NCBI RefSeq assembly: GCF_015711015.1
Contig: NZ_CP064653.1
Span: forward strand, 806,001 to 870,000
Origin: Methylomonas sp. LL1
Lineage (GTDB): Bacteria; Pseudomonadota; Gammaproteobacteria; Methylococcales; Methylomonadaceae
Direction of reading: 5' to 3'
Length of the DNA stretch: 64,000 nt
Part shown: positions 1 to 7,663 of the stretch, piece after piece
Layout: every line of letters starts with the position of its first letter
Position numbering within the stretch: position 1 is the first letter of the stretch
The notes under the pieces: model-generated
Databases searched by the model: none
Seen by the model: only the letters and a program-made list of their open reading frames with translations
Told to the model about the DNA's origin: nothing
Program-made: the position numbers and the translations under genes

Positions 1-197
1 TGAGTGATCTTTCCACCAACATGGTTGAATTGCTGTCGTTTTTCAATCTGGGCAATGAAGGCAAAAAAAACGAGTCGCCCACCCATTACCAAACGCGCGC
101 GGATACTCGTGTTTCCGCCGAACCTAAGACCGCTGCTCATGCGCGCCAGCCCAGCTATAAAAGCGTTGCCAGCGACGAGGAATGGCAGGATTTTTAA
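1..197 (+). CDS. C-terminus of a methyl-accepting chemotaxis protein (partial)
   Basis: Only the last 64 codons or so are in the window; the reading frame is open from the left edge (frame of base 3) to the TAA at 195-197. The visible part is a hydrophilic tail rich in Ala, Lys and Thr that ends in EEWQDF. A terminal xWxxF pentapeptide is the classic CheR/CheB tether of high-abundance chemoreceptors (NWETF in E. coli Tar), so this is read as the flexible tail of a receptor. It lies 146 bases upstream of cheW and in the same direction, which fits a chemotaxis operon whose receptor and probably CheA/CheY/CheZ genes lie upstream of the window. The receptor identity is inferred from the tail and context; no signalling domain is visible. 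Confidence 0.7.
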   Translation, partial: SDLSTNMVELLSFFNLGNEGKKNESPTHYQTRADTRVSAEPKTAAHARQPSYKSVASDEEWQDF

Positions 198-343
198 GTT
201 TTTATAACGATTCAAAACATTGTGTTGGCGCGAATTTTTTTGCCCATTGAATTTCGATACCTCCGCCTACTGGGTAATCAGCTTCCCACGGGATGGCGTT
301 ATCGTGTTAAAACCTCCCGATCTGACCGCCTGGAACAGCCGTA

Positions 344-847
344 ATGACAGCCGATATAAAGTCTGAAACACATATAGAGCAATTCCTGACTTTTGAGTTG
401 GCGGACGAGGCTTATGGAATTGAAATTCTTAAAGTACAGGAAATCAGAGGTTGGGAACCTATTAGAAAAATTCCTAATACACCGGCCTATGTCAAAGGCG
501 CCTTGAATCTTAGGGGAACCATCGTGCCCATCGTCGATTTGCGCGAACGATTCAATATGGAAACAGTGGAATATACGCCGGTCACGGTCGTGATCGTGGT
601 CTGTATTCAGACCGAAAATGCAGGCCCGGCGGTGATGGGTATCGTGGCCGACGCGGTTTCGGATGTTTTGGATATCAATCCGGCGGAGATCAAACACAGT
701 CCTAATCTGGGGGCCAAGATCAATACCCGTTATATCCGCGGCATGTTCGTGGCTAAGAAAAACATGGTGATGTTGCTGGATGTGGACAAGCTGTTGAATC
801 CGGATGAATTTGTCGAGATTACCGATTTGTCCGGTTCCAAAGACTAA
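344..847 (+). CDS. cheW: chemotaxis coupling protein CheW
   Basis: A 167-residue single-domain CheW, the usual size. CheW is the SH3-like scaffold that links chemoreceptors to the histidine kinase CheA at the inner membrane. The sequence shows the family's opening pattern (FLTFELADEAYGIEILKVQEI), the conserved NLRG turn (ALNLRGTIVPIVDLRERF, about residues 64-82) and the later GIVADAVSDVLDI block. It ends one codon short of the next gene: its stop (845-847) abuts the ATG at 848, so it is almost certainly translated as part of the chemotaxis operon that continues through cheB. Confidence 0.93.
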   Translation: MTADIKSETHIEQFLTFELADEAYGIEILKVQEIRGWEPIRKIPNTPAYVKGALNLRGTIVPIVDLRERFNMETVEYTPVTVVIVVCIQTENAGPAVMGIVADAVSDVLDINPAEIKHSPNLGAKINTRYIRGMFVAKKNMVMLLDVDKLLNPDEFVEITDLSGSKD

Positions 848-1609
848 ATGAGTGCCAGGATCGTAGCTGTTTTGAATCAGAAGGGCGGTGTCGGAAAAAC
901 CACTACCTCCGTTAACTTGACTCATGCCTTGGCTCGGCTTGGCAAAAAGATCACTGTCATCGATCTCGATCCACAAAGTCATCTGTCGGTTGCATTGGGG
1001 GTGGTGTCGAGGCAGCAAAGCGGAATAGACCAGGTCATGCTAGGCCAAAGTTCGCTTACGCAACAATTGATTCCGGTCAGGGAGAACCTGAACTTGGTGC
1101 CGGCCGGCCCCCGGTTGCAGGAAATAGAACAGCTCAACCAGGGTGGTTCTCACCGTGGTGATTTGCTCCGAAATGCCCTGATACAGGGAGTGGAAAATCA
1201 GGACTTTGTGTTTATCGATTGCCCGCCTTCTTCGGGTATTTTGGTGGCGAATGCCTTGTTTGCGGCAGAAGAATTGTTGGTGCCAATGACCAGCGATTAC
1301 CTGGCGCTGCAGGGGTTGTCGCATTTGATGGGCACGATCAAGAAATTTGACGCGGCCTTGAATAAACGCTACCGCATGCAATTGATTATGTCCCGCTACA
1401 TCCCTAATCGCCGGCTGTCCAAGGATGTTCTCGATACCATAAAGAAATATTTTCCCGGCCAAATTCTGGCAACCCCGATCAGGGAAACCGCCGCGCTGGC
1501 CGAGTGCCCCAGTTTTGGCAAAACTATTTTTGAATATCGTCCCGGCTGGCGTTCCGCGCAAGATTTTTCCGCGTTGGCTGGAGACTTTTTAGCAGGCAAG
1601 GTAATGTGA
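848..1609 (+). CDS. ParA/MinD-family ATPase of the chemotaxis operon (ParC-like positioning protein)
   Basis: A 253-residue P-loop ATPase of the ParA/Soj family. The deviant Walker A motif KGGVGKTT is at residues 12-19, the Walker A' segment VIDLDPQSH near 37-45, and the Walker B segment FVFIDCPPS around 118-126. It starts directly at the end of cheW, and its stop overlaps the next start as TGATG. ParA homologues encoded inside chemotaxis operons (ParC of Vibrio, PpfA of Rhodobacter) place chemoreceptor arrays at the pole or mid-cell. The operon position therefore suggests this role rather than plasmid or chromosome partition, and no ParB is present. Function is inferred from family and context. 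Confidence 0.88.
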   Translation: MSARIVAVLNQKGGVGKTTTSVNLTHALARLGKKITVIDLDPQSHLSVALGVVSRQQSGIDQVMLGQSSLTQQLIPVRENLNLVPAGPRLQEIEQLNQGGSHRGDLLRNALIQGVENQDFVFIDCPPSSGILVANALFAAEELLVPMTSDYLALQGLSHLMGTIKKFDAALNKRYRMQLIMSRYIPNRRLSKDVLDTIKKYFPGQILATPIRETAALAECPSFGKTIFEYRPGWRSAQDFSALAGDFLAGKVM

Positions 1610-2133
1610 TGTCGGAAAACGATGATAACAGTTTGATTGGTTACGATCCCCTGGCCTGGATGCATGACCCCGATCAACAGAAAAGCGAAGCGCCTGCCTG
1701 GGTTGATGAGCCGACGGCCGAGGAGCTGGTCGAACCAGACCAAAACGCATCGATTGACAATAGTGTCGATGATTCGACTGCCGGCACCGAGGAGGTTCTT
1801 GACGTAGTGCAAGAATGGCCCACGGCAGGCTCGGCGGACACGATTCAACGGATTGCGTTGGAGCCGGCGCAAAACATCCAGAATGTTGCCCAATTACATG
1901 AACAATTACTGCACATGCTCAATACCGGTAACAAAATAGAGATTGATGCCTCCGCCGTGACCCAGATCGATACGGCAACCTTGCAATTGCTGTTGATATT
2001 GAAGCAAACCGCGATCAATTTGCAAAAAGAAGTGGCGATAGATTTTCCGTCGGAGAAATTCACCGAAGCGGCCGGTTTGCTGGGTATTGCGGGCTTGTTG
2101 GAAGTCGATCAGTCCGTGGCCGGTTTTTTCTAG
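1609..2133 (+). CDS. STAS-domain protein with an acidic N-terminal extension
   Basis: A 174-residue protein. The ATG at 1609 overlaps the ParA-type gene's stop by one base; a GTG at 1606 is possible. Residues 1 to about 80 are acidic and low in complexity, with a short aromatic segment (LIGYDPLAWMHDP) near the start. Residues about 85-174 form a STAS domain of the anti-sigma-factor-antagonist type, with the switch region reading QIDTATLQLLL, where Thr stands in the position of the usual phosphorylatable Ser. STAS proteins act as binding switches, often regulated by phosphorylation. Placement between the ParA-type ATPase and CheR suggests a link to array positioning or signalling, but the partner is unknown. 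Confidence 0.8.
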   Translation: MSENDDNSLIGYDPLAWMHDPDQQKSEAPAWVDEPTAEELVEPDQNASIDNSVDDSTAGTEEVLDVVQEWPTAGSADTIQRIALEPAQNIQNVAQLHEQLLHMLNTGNKIEIDASAVTQIDTATLQLLLILKQTAINLQKEVAIDFPSEKFTEAAGLLGIAGLLEVDQSVAGFF

Positions 2134-2183
2134 TACGGTGCTGGCTTCGATGACCGAATGTAATCGCTTTGAAGAAGGTGGCA

Positions 2184-3020
2184 ATGATTGAAAAAGTGCG
2201 CGAGTTTGAATATACCCTGGAGGATTTCAATTGTTTACGAAAAATCTCCAATCAGCATTCCGGGATAATGGTACCCGACGACAAATTCGATATGTTTTAT
2301 TCAAGGCTATCCAAACGAGTGCGCATGCTGGGGTTTAGCCGTTTCAAACAATATTGCGATTATTTACATAGCTATCCCGATCAGGAGTTTACCCAGTTCA
2401 TCAATGCGGTCACGACCAATCTGACCTCGTTTTTTAGAGAGAATCACCATTTCGACTATCTAAGTCAAAGCTTGCTGCCCGAGTTACTCAAGAAAAATCA
2501 GGCGCAAAGACAAATCAAGGTTTGGTCGGCGGGCTGTTCCACCGGTGAAGAGCCTTATTCTATTGCCATGGCATTGATGGAAAACATTCCGGAAGATTGG
2601 GCCATAAAAATTTTGGCGACAGACCTGGATACCAATGTACTTTCGACGGCCGCCGAGGCAATTTATCCGCTGGATAAAGTAGCCGCGATTGGTGAACAAC
2701 GTTTGCATCGTTGGTTCCAAAAAGGTGTCGGAGCTCAAAACAACAAGGTTCGAGTAAAATCTTCGTTGCGGCGGCTTATCCACTTTGCCCCATTGAATTT
2801 GATGCAGGAATGGCCGATGAAGGGGGGATTCGATTTTATTTTCTGCCGGAATGTGCTGATCTATTTTGATAGGGATACCAAATCCCAATTGGCGAATCGT
2901 TATGCCGGTTTGTTGAGGGAGGGGGGGCATTTATTTATCGGTCATTCCGAATCCCTGCATCAACTCGACACCCCGTTTACCCTGATCGGCAATACCATAT
3001 ACAAAAAGACCGCTTTATGA
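2184..3020 (+). CDS. cheR: chemotaxis protein methyltransferase CheR
   Basis: A 278-residue CheR, which transfers methyl groups from S-adenosylmethionine to glutamates of chemoreceptors. The N-terminal alpha domain (about 1-80) precedes the SAM-binding domain. That domain shows the TNLTSFFRE segment, the glycine loop KVWSAGCSTGEEPYSIAM, LATDLD and FDFIFCRNVLIYFD motifs, and closes with GHSESL. The ATG at 2184 is preferred because AAGGTGG lies at the right distance; a TTG at 2169 is in frame. The ATG of cheD overlaps its stop by four bases (ATGA). The receptor tail at the window's left edge provides a plausible docking pentapeptide for this enzyme. Confidence 0.95.
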   Translation: MIEKVREFEYTLEDFNCLRKISNQHSGIMVPDDKFDMFYSRLSKRVRMLGFSRFKQYCDYLHSYPDQEFTQFINAVTTNLTSFFRENHHFDYLSQSLLPELLKKNQAQRQIKVWSAGCSTGEEPYSIAMALMENIPEDWAIKILATDLDTNVLSTAAEAIYPLDKVAAIGEQRLHRWFQKGVGAQNNKVRVKSSLRRLIHFAPLNLMQEWPMKGGFDFIFCRNVLIYFDRDTKSQLANRYAGLLREGGHLFIGHSESLHQLDTPFTLIGNTIYKKTAL

Positions 3021-3655
3021 CCGATAACCTTTCACTGGGTCGGCCATCCCTGCCCGGCTTTGAACACGTCAATCGCTATTGGGATCCGGAAAACCAGATT
3101 GTGGCGGCGAAATTATTGCCGGGGGAATACTATGTCACCACCGATAACGAGATGGTAACCACGGTGCTGGGTTCTTGTGTTTCCGCCTGTATCCGTGACG
3201 CGGTGAGCGGGATAGGCGGCATGAATCATTTCATGTTGCCGGAGACCAGTAAGTCGCGGTTGAATTCAAGAGACGAGAAAGTTGTGGGAACTGCTTTGCG
3301 CTATGGCAATTACGCGATGGAGCATTTGATCAATACCATATTGCAATATGGCGGCAAACGTAAAAATCTGGAAGTGAAATTGTTTGGCGGCGGCAAAATT
3401 ATTGCGACCTTGAGCGATGTCGGCTCCAGAAACATCGAATTTGTATTGGATTATGTCGATACCGAAGCACTAAAGCTGGTATCGCAAGACCTGGGTGATA
3501 TTTATCCGCGCAAAGTCAATTTCTACCCGCAAACCGGCCGGGTACGGATGAAAAAGATCAAGGATTTGCATAACGACACAATTATATTGCGTGAAAAACA
3601 ATACGGTTCGCAAATTAAGGACGTGTCGGTTGAAGGTAGCATAGAGTTATTTTAG
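3017..3655 (+). CDS. cheD: chemoreceptor glutamine deamidase CheD with an ELF tail
   Basis: A 212-residue CheD, which deamidates receptor glutamines to glutamates. The catalytic Cys54 is in VLGSCVSAC, and His71 in GGMNHFMLP follows at the family spacing. The start overlaps cheR by four bases. The core domain is about residues 30-190; the protein ends SVEGSIELF. That ending is echoed by the receptor-like protein two genes on (EEGDVELF) and by the protein encoded at 9301-9840 (PQDEIELF), so the tail looks like a shared docking peptide rather than part of the fold. CheD can pair with CheC phosphatases in other species; no cheC is seen here. Confidence 0.93.
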   Translation: MTDNLSLGRPSLPGFEHVNRYWDPENQIVAAKLLPGEYYVTTDNEMVTTVLGSCVSACIRDAVSGIGGMNHFMLPETSKSRLNSRDEKVVGTALRYGNYAMEHLINTILQYGGKRKNLEVKLFGGGKIIATLSDVGSRNIEFVLDYVDTEALKLVSQDLGDIYPRKVNFYPQTGRVRMKKIKDLHNDTIILREKQYGSQIKDVSVEGSIELF

Positions 3656-3662
3656 GACGCAG

Positions 3663-4718
3663 ATGGACAAGATAAAATTGCTGATCGTCGACGATTCGGC
3701 GTTGATAAGAACTATGCTGACTCAGATTTTTAGCGAGGCTGAAGATATAGAAGTGGTCGGCACCGCTAGCGATCCGTTGATTGCCAGGGATAAAATCAAG
3801 GCGCTGAATCCGGATGTGCTGACGCTGGATGTGGAAATGCCGCGCATGGATGGCTTGACCTTCTTGCGTAATTTGATGCGGCTCAGACCGATGCCGGTCG
3901 TGATGATTTCGACCCTGACTGCCAAGGGAGCCGAAGTAACCTTGGAGGCATTGGCGCTGGGTGCCGTGGATTTTGTGGCTAAACCCAAGGCCGATGTGCC
4001 GAACGCCTTGCGGGATTACTCGGAGGAAATTATCAACAAGGTGCGCATGGCGGCCAATGTGAACGTCAAGCCTTTGGAATTCAATAAGCCCAGAGACACG
4101 AATGCGATGCTCGAACAACCGCAATCCAACCTGAAAAAACATTTCAAAACCACCGATAAGATCATCGCCGTCGGCGCCTCCACCGGGGGAACCGAAGCGC
4201 TGAAGCAAGTGGTGCAGATGTTACCGGCGCATGCGCCGGCCATGGTAGTGACACAACATTTGCCGGTTGCATTTAGTGCTTCATTTGCCAAGCATGTCGA
4301 TGAAGTCGGCAAGATGAGTGCCTGCATCGCAAACGATGGGCAGCTGATTTTGCCTGGCAACATCTATATAGCGCCCGGCGATCAGCATCTGAGAGTGGCG
4401 CGCGATGGCGCCCGGTATATCTGCCGGTTGGATGATGGGCCGCTGGTCAATCGCCACAAACCTTCGGTGGAAGTGTTGTTTCAGTCGATAGCCGAGAATG
4501 TGGGTAAAAACGCAATCGGCGTGATGCTGACGGGTATGGGCGCGGATGGGGCTAAGGCCATGCTGCAGATGCGCGAGGCGGGTGCCGTCAATATTGTCCA
4601 AGACCAGGCATCCAGCGTGGTTTGGGGCATGCCGGGCGAAGCTTATAGGCAGGGCGCCGCGCATCATATGGTATCCTTGGAACGGATCGCGGCACAAATT
4701 CTGGCTTTAATGGATTGA
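3663..4718 (+). CDS. cheB: chemotaxis response regulator / protein-glutamate methylesterase CheB
   Basis: A 351-residue CheB. The N-terminal receiver domain (1 to about 120) has the phosphoacceptor Asp56 in LTLDVEMPRMDG. A linker of about 50 residues follows, then the methylesterase domain (about 165-350). The catalytic features GASTGG (Ser nucleophile), VTQHLP (His) and MLTGMGADGA (Asp) are all visible. The enzyme removes methyl groups from receptors when phosphorylated by CheA. It starts seven bases after the cheD stop and is followed after six bases by a receptor-like gene, consistent with one transcript. Confidence 0.96.
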   Translation: MDKIKLLIVDDSALIRTMLTQIFSEAEDIEVVGTASDPLIARDKIKALNPDVLTLDVEMPRMDGLTFLRNLMRLRPMPVVMISTLTAKGAEVTLEALALGAVDFVAKPKADVPNALRDYSEEIINKVRMAANVNVKPLEFNKPRDTNAMLEQPQSNLKKHFKTTDKIIAVGASTGGTEALKQVVQMLPAHAPAMVVTQHLPVAFSASFAKHVDEVGKMSACIANDGQLILPGNIYIAPGDQHLRVARDGARYICRLDDGPLVNRHKPSVEVLFQSIAENVGKNAIGVMLTGMGADGAKAMLQMREAGAVNIVQDQASSVVWGMPGEAYRQGAAHHMVSLERIAAQILALMD

Positions 4719-4724
4719 GTTTTT

Positions 4725-5933
4725 ATGACCAAATTTCTGGTAGATAACAGTTTGTCGGTGCTATTCACGCTGTTGCTGGTGTTATCGCCACTGGTAGCTC
4801 CCTTGCAAGCATGGGCCTGGTTGTCCGCGCCATTGATTGCGGTTTTATGGATTGCCAAAGCCTTCATCCTGCAGCGGCGGCGATTGGCGGCGGACGAAAA
4901 TGTCGGCAATAGTCTCGATGAGGAGCGCTTGAATCGAGCGATAGACCGATATGTGAATGGTTTGGCCGGCTGCGTGGGCGATGAATTGATGCAGTTGAAT
5001 CATGAGTTGCAAAAACTGAAATCGATAGTGGCCGATGCGGTATCTACCATGTCGAGTAGTTTTAACAACTTGCATCAACTGACTTCGGGCCAGTCGTCAG
5101 TCGTGCGCTCCTTGATTAGCGATCTTGACGGTTCGACTGAAAAGGCCGACGGTACCATGAGTTTCCAGCAATTTGCCGAGGAAACGGATAGGGTGCTGGG
5201 TTTTTTCATTGAACATATCGTGCTGATTAGCAAACAAAGCATGGAAATGGTGGGCGTGATTAACGATGTCGGCGGCCACATGGCTCATGTGGAAAAGTTG
5301 TTGGGCGACGTGCAGAAAATTGCCGATCAAACTAATTTGTTGGCATTGAATGCGGCAATTGAAGCGGCAAGGGCTGGGGAAGCGGGCAGGGGATTTGCGG
5401 TGGTGGCCGATGAAGTGCGCAACCTGTCCAAGCATTCGGATAAATTCAGCGAAGAAATCAAGGCCGTGGTCAACGCCTCTAAGAATAATATCCGCCAGGC
5501 CCAATCCATGATTGAAGTGATGGCCTCCAAGGATATGAACGTGGCGCTTAGTTCAAAAGCCAAAATCGATAAAATGATGGCCGATATTACCGTGATTAAT
5601 GCCAAGGTATCGAACAGTGTCGCGCAAGTTTCGCAACTGACCTCTCGGGTGGAGGCCAGTGTCAACGATGCGGTCAGGGGCTTGCAGTTTGAGGATATGT
5701 CGCGGCAATTGATCGAATATTTGCAAGGTAATATTCAGCATTTTCAAGCGATGAACGATGAAGTCGCGATCGGCATGGGCATATTTAAAACCACCGATGC
5801 CGCCAGTTGGGAAAAACAGTTGAATGAAGGTGTCGAACGTTTGCGGGACATGAAGCAACAATGGCATGCCAAAACCACCCATCAGGCGGTATCGCAATCC
5901 TCGGTGGAAGAGGGTGATGTCGAGTTATTTTGA
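4725..5933 (+). CDS. chemoreceptor-like protein without a periplasmic domain, with a CheZ-like motif and ELF tail
   Basis: A 402-residue protein. Two closely spaced hydrophobic segments (residues about 10-48) anchor it with essentially no periplasmic sensor. A short signalling hairpin follows, whose tip reads [20 protein letters not shown] and then [14 protein letters not shown], the MCP hallmark. After the returning helix comes [10 protein letters not shown] (D324, Q328), which resembles the D-x3-Q phosphatase site of CheZ (QDFQDLTGQ in E. coli), and the chain ends EEGDVELF. It could be a scaffold that brings a CheY phosphatase activity to the array, or a receptor responding to cytoplasmic or membrane state. 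The phosphatase idea is inference; the MCP signalling tip is clear. Confidence 0.85.
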   Translation: MTKFLVDNSLSVLFTLLLVLSPLVAPLQAWAWLSAPLIAVLWIAKAFILQRRRLAADENVGNSLDEERLNRAIDRYVNGLAGCVGDELMQLNHELQKLKSIVADAVSTMSSSFNNLHQLTSGQSSVVRSLISDLDGSTEKADGTMSFQQFAEETDRVLGFFIEHIVLISKQSMEMVGVINDVGGHMAHVEKLLGDVQKIADQTNLLALNAAIEAARAGEAGRGFAVVADEVRNLSKHSDKFSEEIKAVVNASKNNIRQAQSMIEVMASKDMNVALSSKAKIDKMMADITVINAKVSNSVAQVSQLTSRVEASVNDAVRGLQFEDMSRQLIEYLQGNIQHFQAMNDEVAIGMGIFKTTDAASWEKQLNEGVERLRDMKQQWHAKTTHQAVSQSSVEEGDVELF

Positions 5934-5979
5934 ACGGGATTATTGTCACAATGCGCGGAAAAACCGATAGGAGAGCAAA

Positions 5980-6279
5980 ATGAGTGTCGAGGCTAGCGTG
6001 GTTTCAGGGGTGTTAACGATCAAGATAGGAGGCCGTTTCGATTTTGGCGTACACAAGCAAATGCGAGAGGCCACCAATCTGGCGACGGCCGATGTCAAAA
6101 AAATTGAAGTCGATTTGTCGAACACGGACTATTTGGACAGTTCGGCATTAGGCATGTTACTGGTCCTACGCGACAAGATTGCCGGCGACAAGCATACCGT
6201 TTCAATAAAAGGCGCTAGGGCTGAAGTAAAAAAAATTCTCGAAATCGCCAATTTTGACAAACTTTTCAGTCTATCCTGA
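5980..6279 (+). CDS. STAS-domain anti-sigma-factor antagonist-like protein
   Basis: A 99-residue stand-alone STAS domain of normal length for the SpoIIAA/RsbV family. It begins MSVEASVVSGVLTIKIGGRFDFG and has the switch sequence DYLDSSALGMLLVLRDK, where the Ser of DSSAL is the usual phosphorylation site. A purine-rich ribosome site (AGGAGAG) precedes the ATG. It sits 46 bases after the receptor-like gene and is probably the last gene of the chemotaxis operon. Its partner kinase or phosphatase is not visible in the window. A role in HptB/HsbA-like signalling to motility or c-di-GMP is possible but not shown. Confidence 0.88.
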   Translation: MSVEASVVSGVLTIKIGGRFDFGVHKQMREATNLATADVKKIEVDLSNTDYLDSSALGMLLVLRDKIAGDKHTVSIKGARAEVKKILEIANFDKLFSLS

Positions 6280-6345
6280 CGACTTTTCCTCTGCTTGCTC
6301 GTCAACCAAGAGTAAGTTGCGGCTGTTTTCCAAATCAAATTCCCG

Positions 6346-7461
6346 ATGAGCAAACAAACCGATTTTTCCAATCTCGACTTCGTGCGGGATTTCTTTCACC
6401 GCTTTTTACCTAATTCTCAAGTCGTTTCCCTGGCAATCAGCCTGGTCGCCGGATCGTTGCTGATCTATAGTCTGGCGGGTTTGTTGATGCCGGTATTTGC
6501 TTCCGTTGTGATCGCTTACTTGCTGGAAGGTCTGGTGACCAAGGCCGAGCCTCGCTGGATGCCTCGGTTGGCGGCCGTGCATCTGGTGTTTTTTGCTTTT
6601 TTGACCATGCTCGGGTTCATATTGTTTGTGTTGGTGCCTATCGTTTCGGAGCAAACCGTGCAACTGGTGCAGCGCATACCGGAGATAGTCTACAGCGCGC
6701 AAACCCAGATCATGCGCTTGCCCGACATGTATCCCGAATTGATTTCGCAGGCGCGTATTCGGGAAATGATGTTTTCCATCCAACAAGATTTATTAAAATA
6801 CGGCCAAGGAGTGATTTCCGGGTCGGCCCAGTCTTTTGCCGGATTGCTGGCGGCGATTATTTATTTGTTTTTGGTGCCGTTGATGGTGTTTTTCTGCATG
6901 AAAGACAAGGACTTGTTGATCGGTTGGTTTGCCCAGTTTTTTCCTCGGGACATGACATTGACGCTACGTGTCTGGCAGGAAGTGGATGCGCAGATAGCCA
7001 ATTATGTCCGAGGTAAGTTCGTGGAGGTCTTCATCCTGTGGGCAGCCAGTTATCTGACCTTTTCGCTGTTGAACCTGAACTATTCGATGTTGTTGGCCGT
7101 GTTGATGGGGCTATCCGTGGTGATTCCGTACGTCGGGGCCACGCTAGTGACGTTTCCGGTGTTGGGCGTGGCCTATGTTCAATGGGGGATGGAGGGCGGC
7201 AACGACTTTATGTATGTCATGATCGCCTATTCCATCATTCAGGCTATCGATGGCGTGGTGCTGGTGCCGCTGTTATTTTCCGAGGCGGTCAATCTGCATC
7301 CTATCGCTATTATCGTCGCCATTTTGTTTTTCGGTGGTTTGTGGGGATTCTGGGGGGTGTTTTTCGCGATTCCATTGGCCACGCTGGTCAAGGCCGTGTT
7401 AACGGCATGGCCGCGGACGGGACAAGGACAAATTCAAACCTTTAATAGCGAATTGCCTTAA
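6346..7461 (+). CDS. AI-2E family transporter (membrane permease)
   Basis: A 371-residue polytopic membrane protein of the AI-2 exporter (AI-2E/PerM/UPF0118) superfamily. The visible arrangement is typical: two to three N-terminal hydrophobic helices (about 30-110), a soluble amphipathic stretch (about 110-175), then further membrane helices including the conserved VIPYVGATLVTFPV and LHPIAIIVAILFFGGLWGFWGVFFAIPLATL segments. Members move small molecules or ions; the substrate cannot be read from sequence. It begins 66 bases after the STAS gene and may be transcribed with it or separately. Convergent to the PhoH gene, with a strong hairpin between them. Confidence 0.9.
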   Translation: MSKQTDFSNLDFVRDFFHRFLPNSQVVSLAISLVAGSLLIYSLAGLLMPVFASVVIAYLLEGLVTKAEPRWMPRLAAVHLVFFAFLTMLGFILFVLVPIVSEQTVQLVQRIPEIVYSAQTQIMRLPDMYPELISQARIREMMFSIQQDLLKYGQGVISGSAQSFAGLLAAIIYLFLVPLMVFFCMKDKDLLIGWFAQFFPRDMTLTLRVWQEVDAQIANYVRGKFVEVFILWAASYLTFSLLNLNYSMLLAVLMGLSVVIPYVGATLVTFPVLGVAYVQWGMEGGNDFMYVMIAYSIIQAIDGVVLVPLLFSEAVNLHPIAIIVAILFFGGLWGFWGVFFAIPLATLVKAVLTAWPRTGQGQIQTFNSELP

Positions 7462-7498
7462 TCGCTATTTCAACTTGAACAGCCACATAGCCTTTCAT

Positions 7499-7560
7499 GG
7501 GGCGAATGAATGTGTCCCAATATTGCTCGCCAAAATTTCTGGAAGTTATTTTTGACCAAA
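7499..7560. repeat. remnant of a dispersed imperfect-inverted-repeat element
   Basis: The stretch contains GGGCGAATGAAT and then GGAAGTTATTTTTGACCAAA. These match the central palindrome and the right end of the elements at 34665-34762 and 57161-57279, and the right end of the element at 51641-51790. The left half is not recognisable, so this is read as a decayed copy. Function unknown. Confidence 0.5.
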
Positions 7561-7573
7561 CTATGCACGGGCG

Positions 7574-7615
7574 GGAACCCGTCCGATTTTGCTTTTGCAC
7601 TATCGGACGGGTTCC
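7574..7615. terminator. bidirectional hairpin between convergent genes
   Basis: A perfect 14-bp inverted repeat (GGAACCCGTCCGAT at 7574-7587 and its complement at 7602-7615) with a 14-base T-rich loop. It lies between the AI-2E gene and the convergent PhoH gene, so it could end both transcripts. There is no long T tract directly after either arm, so strength is uncertain. Confidence 0.55.
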
Positions 7616-7663
7616 GGCTTAAGCTGTTACAGCAACTGCTTTAAGCGGGAAGATGGTTTCGTC

